The translations under genes and the position numbers were made by a program. Below the pieces are notes generated by a model. That model ran no database searches. It saw nothing but the letters and a program-made list of their open reading frames with translations, and was not told the DNA's origin. DNA of 5,425 nucleotides from an uncultured Oscillospiraceae bacterium (GTDB lineage Bacteria > Bacillota > Clostridia > Oscillospirales > Acutalibacteraceae): assembly GCA_910588935.1 (NCBI GenBank), contig CAJUSM010000090.1:1-5425 (forward strand), written 5' to 3'. Shown one piece after another: positions 1-4,740 of the stretch (positions are counted from its first letter, which is position 1; each line of letters opens with the position of its first letter).

Positions 1-126
1 GGCGGCCAGGTCGTTTGGCCGGTTTGGGCAGATTATGAAATCGTGCCCCATGGCCCGGATTTCCCCGGCATATTCTTCCAACCGGCTTGGAGAGATTCCC
101 AAGGGCTCCGCTAAAACAATTTTCAT
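1..126 (-). CDS. N-terminal fragment of a probable D-2-hydroxyacid dehydrogenase family protein (runs off the left edge)
   Basis: Forty-two codons are open from an ATG at 124-126 down to the window edge, so only the N-terminus is seen. The start is well supported: the minus strand carries TGGGAGG (134-140) seven bases before the ATG, and a near-consensus promoter lies just upstream at 158-186. The protein begins MKIVLAEPLGIS and continues with a helix and a second strand (GHDFIICPNRPND). From memory this resembles the opening of clostridial NAD-dependent D-isomer-specific 2-hydroxyacid dehydrogenases, which start with MKIV-x-EPLG and have a GHE-hydrophobic-DxRPxD stretch at about residue 30. 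These enzymes reduce 2-keto acids to D-2-hydroxy acids, or the reverse, in the cytoplasm. No catalytic or Rossmann GxGxxG residues lie within the visible part, so the family call is tentative. That it is a real gene is more secure than its function. Confidence 0.55.
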   Translation of the reverse strand, partial: MKIVLAEPLGISPSRLEEYAGEIRAMGHDFIICPNRPNDLAA

Positions 127-157
127 CTCATTTCCTCCCAAGGATTTTTCTTGTAAT

Positions 158-186
158 ATTATAGCATGGCCTCAGCCTATTGTAAA
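158..186 (-). promoter_or_regulatory. Sigma-A type promoter for the left-edge dehydrogenase-like gene
   Basis: Read on the minus strand, TTTACA (186-181) is followed by a 17-base spacer and TATAAT (163-158). TGC directly before the -10 makes it an extended -10. The -35 matches TTGACA at five of six positions. Transcription should start near 151, giving a leader of about 25 bases that contains the ribosome binding site at 134-140. The gene therefore appears to have its own promoter, independent of the nitroreductase upstream. Confidence 0.75.
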
Positions 187-216
187 TGTCCTGTGAACTT
201 GCCATATCTATAGGGC

Positions 217-255
217 AAAATACAGAGTAGCGCTGAAAGCCCAGCGCTGCTCTGT
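217..255 (-). terminator. Probable intrinsic terminator of the nitroreductase transcript (strong hairpin, short U-run)
   Basis: Arms 222-235 and 242-255 are inverted repeats of 14 bases around a six-base loop. On the minus strand 13 of 14 positions pair, with one C-A mismatch in the middle, and the hairpin is followed by ATTTTG (221-216). It lies 112 bases past the nitroreductase stop and before the promoter of the next gene, which is where a terminator would be expected. The U-run is short, so efficiency is uncertain. On the plus strand the mismatch becomes a U-G wobble, so the hairpin folds slightly better in that direction, but no U-run follows there directly. Confidence 0.5.
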
Positions 256-366
256 GGTATAGGTAACTTGTTGGAGAACTGATACCTGCCAGTTTTTTTA
301 ATAGACGGCATAGCGTCCGGTTCAAAAAAACTTTGTTTTTTCTCAGCCGCGTCAACTATAATAGGC

Positions 367-894
367 TCACCATGTTTCAAAATGCACCCGGTCCGCCTCA
401 TAGCCGCCTCGGGCAGGGAGCTCCTTTTGAGAATCCTCTGGGTAGCCAAAAGCCAGGATAGAGTGGGGCACAGCGCTCTCCGGCAGGTGGAAAAGCCTGC
501 GTTGAGCGCTAATTTTTTCCTCTTGGGGCCAGGTGCCCAGCCAAACAGAGCCAATGCCCAGGCTGTGGGCGGCAAGAATCATGTTTTGCCCGGCAATGGC
601 GCCGTCAATTACCCAGTAGTCTGGGGCGCGCTCAAAGGTACGGGTCATGTCGCCTACCACCATAATGCCCAGGGCCGCGCCCTTTAGGGGCTGGGCGGCG
701 CTGCCGTTGCCATCTGCCATTTTGCACAGCATGTCCCGGTCGCGTACCACAAGAAAGCTCCAGGGCCTGGCGTTTACCGCGCTGGGGCCGGACATACCGG
801 CGGTAAGAATGGCGGAAAGGGCATCGTCGCCAATGGGCTGGGCTGTAAACTGGCGCACGCTGCGCCGGCTGGAAATTCCGTCAATTATATTCAT
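367..894 (-). CDS. Nitroreductase family protein (FMN-dependent NAD(P)H oxidoreductase)
   Basis: This complete 175-residue protein is of the short, single-domain nitroreductase type, which normally works as a cytoplasmic homodimer with FMN at the interface. Visible signatures are the N-terminal FMN phosphate-binding stretch SSRRSVRQF (residues 8-16), the flavin-contacting GPSAVNARPWSFLVV (36-50), the central helix with GAIAGQNMILAAHSLGIGSVWLG (within 98-120), and the ILAFGYP strand (146-152). The C-terminus, ending VHFETW, is typical of the clostridial subgroup. Family members reduce nitroaromatics, quinones or flavins with NAD(P)H; the physiological substrate cannot be read from the sequence. 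The ATG at 892-894 is supported by TAAAGGAGG (910-902 on the minus strand) with a seven-base spacer. The gene has its own promoter (918-946) and is divergent from lepA, so no functional link with that operon is implied. It looks intact, with no truncation or frameshift. Confidence 0.93.
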   Translation of the reverse strand: MNIIDGISSRRSVRQFTAQPIGDDALSAILTAGMSGPSAVNARPWSFLVVRDRDMLCKMADGNGSAAQPLKGAALGIMVVGDMTRTFERAPDYWVIDGAIAGQNMILAAHSLGIGSVWLGTWPQEEKISAQRRLFHLPESAVPHSILAFGYPEDSQKELPARGGYEADRVHFETW

Positions 895-917
895 AGAGAG
901 GCCTCCTTTATAGGGCT

Positions 918-946
918 AGTATACCATGTTTTTGGGGCCAGCGCAA
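918..946 (-). promoter_or_regulatory. Promoter of the nitroreductase gene
   Basis: On the minus strand TTGCGC (946-941), a 17-base spacer and TATACT (923-918) form a sigma-A promoter. TGG before the -10 gives an extended -10 that can compensate for the weaker -35 (four of six matches). The expected start near 911 leaves a very short leader made up almost entirely of the ribosome binding site. Confidence 0.65.
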
Positions 947-967
947 ATAAAAATAGCAGGCCGCTGG
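938..967. repeat. Short inverted repeat overlapping the nitroreductase -35 box (possible operator)
   Basis: CCAGCG (938-943) and CGCTGG (962-967) are perfect inverted repeats separated by 18 bases. The left arm covers half of the -35 hexamer of the nitroreductase promoter and the right arm lies upstream of it. The arrangement would suit a dimeric regulator, but six-base arms at this spacing can occur by chance and no regulator gene is visible nearby. Confidence 0.2.
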
Positions 968-996
968 GGGGAGATTTCCTTGTTCCATGCTCTTAA

Positions 997-1026
997 AAAA
1001 GCGTTCTCCGATCTCTTTGCGCTTTT
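997..1026. other. Stem-loop in the divergent intergenic region
   Basis: AAAAGCG (997-1003) pairs with CGCTTTT (1020-1026) around a 16-base loop, with a further GCTC/GAGC pairing possible outside it (989-992 with 1033-1036). Read on the minus strand the stem ends in CGCTTTTTT, which resembles a weak intrinsic terminator pointing towards the nitroreductase. It may insulate the two divergent units, but the large loop makes this doubtful. Confidence 0.25.
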
Positions 1027-1033
1027 AAAAAGG

Positions 1034-1074
1034 AGCCTCCAAATTGGCTTCCTGCATTGACAAAAGCCTCCAAA
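1034..1074 (+). repeat. Ten-base direct repeat at the lepA promoter
   Basis: AGCCTCCAAA occurs at 1034-1043 and again at 1065-1074, 31 bases apart, which is close to three helical turns. Both copies are followed by a pyrimidine and then TG, so the similarity extends slightly further. The second copy lies entirely within the spacer between the -35 and -10 boxes of the lepA promoter and the first lies just upstream of the -35. This is the geometry of a tandem regulator site, but no regulator is known from the sequence. Confidence 0.4.
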
Positions 1075-1084
1075 CTGCTATAAT
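1057..1084 (+). promoter_or_regulatory. Consensus sigma-A promoter of the lepA-lipoprotein-hemW operon
   Basis: TTGACA (1057-1062) and TATAAT (1079-1084) are both perfect consensus hexamers, separated by 16 bases, and TGC precedes the -10 as an extended -10. Transcription should begin near 1091, giving a leader of about 48 bases that ends in the lepA ribosome binding site AGGAGAG (1124-1130). No riboswitch-like fold is evident in so short a leader. Confidence 0.85.
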
Positions 1085-1138
1085 AGTATCATCCCTTCTT
1101 CTGCCTTACCATCATCCCCCAAAAGGAGAGTTAACTAT

Positions 1139-2944
1139 ATGACAGACCGATCTCATATCCGCAATTTCTGCATTGTAGCCCACATCGACCACGGCAAAAG
1201 CACCCTGGCCGACCGCATCTTAGAGCAAACCAAGGCTGTTCCCCTGCGGGAAATGGAAAACCAGCTGCTGGATAATATGGACCTGGAACGGGAACGGGGC
1301 ATCACCATTAAAGCCCATGCTGTTACTTTGGTATATACGGCCCAAAATGGAGAGGACTATGTGTTCAACCTCATCGATACCCCTGGCCATGTGGACTTTA
1401 ACTACGAGGTTTCCCGTTCTCTTGCCGCCTGCGAAGGGGCTGTGCTGGTGGTAGACGCCTCTCAGGGCATAGAGGCCCAAACTCTGGCCAATACCTATCT
1501 GGCTGTGGACGCTGGGCTGGAAATTGTGCCCGCTGTAAATAAAATCGACCTGGTCAGCGCGGACCCGGACCGGGCCTGCCACGAAATTGAGGACATTATT
1601 GGCATTCCGGCCATGGATGCCCCCAGAATCTCTGCCAAAAACGGCCTGAATATTGACCAGGTAATGGAGCGTATTGTCTCCGACATCCCCGCGCCCCAGG
1701 GCGATGAAGCCGCTCCCCTGCAGGCCCTTATTTTCGATTCTTATTACGACTCGTACCGGGGCGTGATTGTCTATGTCCGCCTAATGGAAGGTACCCTGCA
1801 CCCAGGGGACACCATTCGCATGATGGCCACTGGCGGAGAGTTTCAGGTAGTGGAGTGCGGCTTTCTCAGGGCTACCTCGCTGGAACCGGCAGAAGCCCTG
1901 TATGCCGGGGAGGTGGGCTATATTGCCGCCAGCATTAAGGATGTGCGCCAGGCCCGGGTGGGCGATACTGTTACCCTGGCGGACCGGCCTGCCAAGGAGG
2001 CCCTGCCCGGTTATCGGGCGGTGCAGCCCATGGTTTTTTGCGGCATTTACCCTGCCGATGGGGCCCACTACACAGACCTGCGGGACGCCCTGGAAAAGCT
2101 GCAGCTTAACGACGCCTCCCTTACCTTTGAGCCGGAGACCTCGGTGGCCCTGGGCTTTGGCTTTCGCTGCGGGTTTTTGGGCCTGCTGCATATGGAGATC
2201 ATTCAGGAACGCCTAGAGCGGGAGTATACTCTGGACCTGGTAACCACTGCTCCCAGCGTGGTCTACAAAATCCTAAAAACCAATGGGGAAGAGCTCTCTA
2301 TTGATAACCCTACCAACTATCCCGATCCCGCGGGAATCGCCAGCGCCGAGGAGCCCATTGCCAATGCCCATATCTACGCGCCCTCGGAGTATGTGGGCAA
2401 TATTATGGAGCTTTGCCAAGAGCGCCGGGGAAATTTTATAGATATGAAATATATTGATACCGACCGGGTGGACATCCACTACGAGCTGCCCTTAAACGAG
2501 ATTATTTACGACTTTTTTGACGCGCTAAAGTCCCGCACCAGAGGCTATGCCTCTTTCGACTACGAGCTGCTGGGCTACCGGAAGTCTGAGCTGGTTAAGC
2601 TGGATATTTTGCTCAATGGGGAAACCGTAGACGCCTTAAGCTTTATCCTCCATGCGGAAAAGGCCTATCCCCGGGCCAGAAAGATGACGGAAAAGCTCAA
2701 AGAGAAAATTCCCCGCCAGCTCTTCGAGGTGCCCATTCAGGCCTGTGTAGGGGGAAAGATTATTGCCCGAGAGACCGTAAAGGCCCTGCGCAAGGACGTG
2801 CTGGCCAAATGCTATGGGGGCGACATTACCCGGAAAAAGAAGCTGCTGGAAAAGCAGAAGGAGGGCAAAAAGCGGATGCGCCAGCTGGGTACCGTTGAGG
2901 TGCCCCAGGAGGCCTTTATGGCGGTGCTAAAACTGGACGAGTAG
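1139..2944 (+). CDS. lepA: Elongation factor 4 (LepA), ribosome-associated translational GTPase
   Basis: The 601-residue protein has the full length expected of LepA/EF4. This GTPase acts on 70S ribosomes and has been reported to back-translocate stalled complexes and to aid ribosome biogenesis and translation under ionic or other stress. All GTPase motifs are intact: G1 AHIDHGKS (14-21), G2 RGITI (53-57), G3 DTPGH (80-84), G4 NKID (134-137) and G5 SAK (165-167). An EF-Tu-like domain II follows, then the LepA hallmark LGFGFRCGFLGLLHMEIIQE at about 340-360 in domain III. The LepA-specific C-terminal domain includes YGGDITRKKKLLEKQKEGKK and ends PQEAFMAVLKLDE. This C-terminal part separates it from EF-G, BipA and TetM-type proteins. 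The start ATG is set by AGGAGAG eight bases upstream and by the canonical N-terminus SHIRNFCIVAHIDHGKS. It is the first gene of the operon with the lipoprotein and hemW. Nothing suggests damage or transfer. Confidence 0.98.
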   Translation: MTDRSHIRNFCIVAHIDHGKSTLADRILEQTKAVPLREMENQLLDNMDLERERGITIKAHAVTLVYTAQNGEDYVFNLIDTPGHVDFNYEVSRSLAACEGAVLVVDASQGIEAQTLANTYLAVDAGLEIVPAVNKIDLVSADPDRACHEIEDIIGIPAMDAPRISAKNGLNIDQVMERIVSDIPAPQGDEAAPLQALIFDSYYDSYRGVIVYVRLMEGTLHPGDTIRMMATGGEFQVVECGFLRATSLEPAEALYAGEVGYIAASIKDVRQARVGDTVTLADRPAKEALPGYRAVQPMVFCGIYPADGAHYTDLRDALEKLQLNDASLTFEPETSVALGFGFRCGFLGLLHMEIIQERLEREYTLDLVTTAPSVVYKILKTNGEELSIDNPTNYPDPAGIASAEEPIANAHIYAPSEYVGNIMELCQERRGNFIDMKYIDTDRVDIHYELPLNEIIYDFFDALKSRTRGYASFDYELLGYRKSELVKLDILLNGETVDALSFILHAEKAYPRARKMTEKLKEKIPRQLFEVPIQACVGGKIIARETVKALRKDVLAKCYGGDITRKKKLLEKQKEGKKRMRQLGTVEVPQEAFMAVLKLDE

Positions 2945-2958
2945 GGTGGCGCCCTATG

Positions 2959-2996
2959 CTGGAAAAAGACCCGGTTCTCCAGATTTTATTGCTTTT
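2959..2996 (+). terminator. Weak or leaky terminator-like hairpin after lepA
   Basis: CTGGAAAA (2959-2966) and TTCTCCAG (2975-2982) pair at seven of eight positions around an eight-base loop, followed by the T-rich tract ATTTTATTGCTTTTT (2983-2997). The stem is AT-rich at its top and carries a mismatch, so it would stop only part of the transcripts. No promoter is visible between it and the next gene, so a leaky terminator lowering lipoprotein and hemW expression relative to lepA is plausible. Confidence 0.35.
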
Positions 2997-3033
2997 TGGG
3001 AATACTCTTTGATTTCATCCAGGAGGGTCATCT

Positions 3034-3447
3034 ATGAAAAAATCATGCAATTCTTTTTCGCCTTTCAGGGCCCCTTTTTTGGCCGTGGCTCTTAGCGCTG
3101 TTCTGCTGCTGGCGCTTGGCGCCTGCCGTTCCGCCTTTTTTGCCGGGACCTCCAATAAGGATAGCAACCAGCTGGATCTGACCTTTACCAGCCTAAATAC
3201 CACAGAATTTCAGATGTTTAAGGTGTATGCGGGAGATGAGCTGGAAGGGGAGGTAAACAGGGAGTCCGGCGCTCTTTCCATCCAGATTAAAGCGGTAGAC
3301 GGGGATATACTATACGAGAACAAGAACGCCGACAGTGGCAATTTTACAGTGGAGATTCCAGAATCCGGGTCTTATTGGGTATCTGTAGCCGGCCGGGAGG
3401 CCAAGGGGAAGGTCCGTATTGTGGTGGCGGAAAAGGAGAAACCATGA
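3034..3447 (+). CDS. Predicted small lipoprotein of unknown function between lepA and hemW
   Basis: The 137-residue protein has a clear lipoprotein signal peptide: positively charged start MKK, a hydrophobic core at about 14-28 (FLAVALSAVLLLAL), and the lipobox LGAC with Cys31 as the lipidation site. The mature part should be anchored on the outer face of the cytoplasmic membrane. After a short linker (about 32-46) it looks entirely beta-stranded, alternating hydrophobic and polar residues in LDLTFTSLN, LSIQIKAVDGDILYE, NFTVEIPESGSYWVSVAG and GKVRIVVAE. This pattern suggests a small beta-sandwich, and the ESGSYWVSVAG turn resembles the penultimate strand of many extracellular beta-sandwich domains. 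I do not recognise a named family. AGGAGG (3021-3026) lies seven bases before the ATG. The gene overlaps hemW by four bases (ATGA), so it is a genuine, translated member of the operon. No catalytic residues are apparent. Confidence 0.85.
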   Translation: MKKSCNSFSPFRAPFLAVALSAVLLLALGACRSAFFAGTSNKDSNQLDLTFTSLNTTEFQMFKVYAGDELEGEVNRESGALSIQIKAVDGDILYENKNADSGNFTVEIPESGSYWVSVAGREAKGKVRIVVAEKEKP

Positions 3448-4565
3448 GCTCTTCCCAGCAGCCTTTGGGCCTCTACATTCATGTGCCCTTTTGTGCCGGA
3501 AAATGCCCCTACTGCGATTTCTATTCCCTCTCTCCGGCACCCGGCCAGCAAGAGGCTTACACTGCCCGGATGGATGCCGCCCTGGCTCAGTGGGGAGACC
3601 GGCTGGGCCACCCTCTGGTGGGGTCTGTGTACTTTGGGGGAGGCACGCCCAGCCTCCTTGGCGCCCAGCGGCTGGCTCAGGTGCTGGAGTCTGCCGCCAG
3701 GCATTTTAAAATAGAGGCGGGAGCGGAGATTACCTGCGAGGCCAATCCAGGTGGAACAAACCGGCATTTTTTTGCTGCCCTGGCAAGGGCTGGTTTTAAC
3801 CGCCTCTCTTTGGGTCTCCAGTCTGCCAATCCAGAGGAACTCTCATTGCTGGGCCGGCGGCACAGCCCTCAGGACGCGGCCCAGGCAGTAGAAGAGGCTG
3901 AAGCCGCCGGGTTGGATAACATTTCTCTGGACCTCATGCTTGGCCTGCCTGGGGGCAGCCGGAGCAAACTGGAGAACTCCCTTCGCTTCGCCGCCGGGCT
4001 GGAAGCGGAGCATATTTCCGCCTATCTGCTTAAGGTGGAGCCAGGCACTCCCTTTGCTGCCCGGAATTATTCTCTGGACGGGGACGAGGCCGCCGAGCAG
4101 TACCTTTTTGCGGTAGAGACTTTGGCCCGCTATGGGTATCGGCAGTACGAGATCAGCAATTTTGCCCGCCCTGGAAAGGAGAGCCGGCACAACCTGGTTT
4201 ACTGGCAATGCGGTCAGTATTTGGGCTTAGGGCCAGGGGCCCATTCCTTTTTGGCAGGGCAACGATTTTACTGGCCCAGGGACTTGGCAGGCTTTTTGGC
4301 AGGGAATCTGCCGGTAAATGCGGGCCCTGGCGGCGGAAAAGAGGAATTTGCCATGCTCGCCTTGCGCCTAAACCAGGGCCTCACCCTGCAAGCCTGCCAA
4401 GCCCGGTTTCCAGACGGCCAGGCCCTGTTTTGGCAAGTAAAGGAAAACGCCAAGCGATGCCCGAACCACCTGGTAAACGCTGACAACAACCAGGTAAGCC
4501 TGACCCCAGAGGGCTTTCTGGTAAGCAACGCCTTGCTGGCCAGGCTGCTGGAGGGGGTAGAATAA
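3444..4565 (+). CDS. hemW: HemW, radical SAM family heme chaperone (formerly annotated as oxygen-independent coproporphyrinogen III oxidase-like)
   Basis: The protein has 373 residues, normal for HemW. It carries a radical SAM core with the 4Fe-4S motif CAGKCPYCDF (Cys17, Cys21, Cys24). Phe26 follows where true HemN has a further Cys, which favours HemW. Other markers are the GGGTP SAM-binding loop (65-69), GLQS (124-127), LDLMLGLPG (162-170), the HemW-type ISNFARPG (237-244) with HNLVYW (249-254), GLGPGAHS (261-268), and a C-terminal winged-helix-like HemN_C domain (about 299-370). HemW proteins bind heme and deliver it to hemoproteins rather than making it. An in-frame ATG exists at 3375, but the ATG at 3444 is preferred: AAAGGAG (3432-3438) lies five bases upstream, it starts directly before LGLYIHVPFC, and it overlaps the lipoprotein stop as ATGA, indicating translational coupling. 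GLQSAN has Ala where the family commonly has Phe, a mild deviation. Cotranscription with lepA is common in bacteria. Confidence 0.95.
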   Translation: MSSSQQPLGLYIHVPFCAGKCPYCDFYSLSPAPGQQEAYTARMDAALAQWGDRLGHPLVGSVYFGGGTPSLLGAQRLAQVLESAARHFKIEAGAEITCEANPGGTNRHFFAALARAGFNRLSLGLQSANPEELSLLGRRHSPQDAAQAVEEAEAAGLDNISLDLMLGLPGGSRSKLENSLRFAAGLEAEHISAYLLKVEPGTPFAARNYSLDGDEAAEQYLFAVETLARYGYRQYEISNFARPGKESRHNLVYWQCGQYLGLGPGAHSFLAGQRFYWPRDLAGFLAGNLPVNAGPGGGKEEFAMLALRLNQGLTLQACQARFPDGQALFWQVKENAKRCPNHLVNADNNQVSLTPEGFLVSNALLARLLEGVE

Positions 4566-4623
4566 TTTCTTCATCTCAAAAGCAAGGTGGCCCGCAAAAA
4601 AACCGATTCCTGTAAATTCAGTA

Positions 4624-4652
4624 TTGACAATCTGGCAGAAATCTGGTATACT
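4624..4652 (+). promoter_or_regulatory. Promoter of the tRNA-Val gene
   Basis: TTGACA (4624-4629), a 17-base spacer and TATACT (4647-4652), with TGG before the -10, make a near-perfect extended sigma-A promoter. Transcription should start about five bases before the mature tRNA end at 4664. The tRNA therefore does not depend on the hemW operon, which suggests it is an original chromosomal gene at this site. Confidence 0.85.
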
Positions 4653-4663
4653 AAAAAAGTCGA

Positions 4664-4740
4664 GGGGGTATAGCTCAGCTGGTTAGAGCGCCTGCTTCAC
4701 ACGTAGGAGGTCACAGGTTCGAGTCCTGTTATCCCCACCA
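4664..4740 (+). tRNA. tRNA-Val, anticodon CAC
   Basis: A complete 77-base cloverleaf can be folded by eye. The acceptor stem pairs GGGGGTA (4664-4670) with TATCCCC (4730-4736), with one G-U pair. The D arm is GCTC/GAGC (4673-4676, 4686-4689). The anticodon stem is CCTGC/GTAGG (4691-4695, 4703-4707, one G-U) closing the loop TTCACAC, with anticodon CAC at 4698-4700 decoding GUG. The variable loop has five bases, and the T arm is ACAGG/CCTGT around TTCGAGT (4718-4724). The discriminator is A4737 and the CCA end is encoded (4738-4740). The gene looks functional. Its 3' 44 bases also encode, antisense, the C-terminus of the adjacent recombinase, and no terminator hairpin with a U-run follows it. 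Confidence 0.96.
4697..4740. other. Putative attachment site: tRNA 3' half shared with the recombinase C-terminus
   Basis: The recombinase frame on the minus strand enters the tRNA at its CCA end and terminates with TGA at 4699-4697, in the anticodon loop. The 44 shared bases are the natural candidate for the att core of an integrated element: an element that carries a copy of the tRNA 3' end restores the gene when it inserts. The matching copy at the other end of the element would lie outside the window, so the exact core is unknown. Confidence 0.5.

Noticed and set aside
324..341. AAAAAAAC-TTT-GTTTTTT hairpin close to the nitroreductase stop as a terminator
   Set aside because: The stem is almost all A-T and uses its own T-run for pairing, so it would be unstable. 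The 222-255 hairpin is a better candidate.
128..355. Open frame of 75 codons on the minus strand in the gap between nitroreductase and the dehydrogenase-like gene
   Set aside because: It spans a promoter and a strong hairpin, has no good ribosome binding site, and its product looks like an arbitrary translation of non-coding sequence.
357..362. TATAAT on the plus strand near the nitroreductase 3' end as a promoter
   Set aside because: No acceptable -35 box lies at 16-18 bases, and no plus-strand gene follows.
382..913. Plus-strand open frames opposite the nitroreductase
   Set aside because: They are antisense shadows of a well-supported conserved gene, with no ribosome binding sites or recognisable protein features.
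3375..3443. Upstream ATG extending HemW by 23 residues
   Set aside because: The extension lies inside the lipoprotein gene, has no ribosome binding site, and is unlike HemW N-termini. The ATG at 3444 has a good site and the ATGA overlap.
4579..4606. Sequence AAGGTGGCCCGC followed by an A-run, resembling the T-box consensus AGGGTGGNACCGCG
   Set aside because: The match is incomplete, there is no upstream stem with a specifier loop, no terminator alternative with a U-run, and the next gene is a tRNA with its own promoter.
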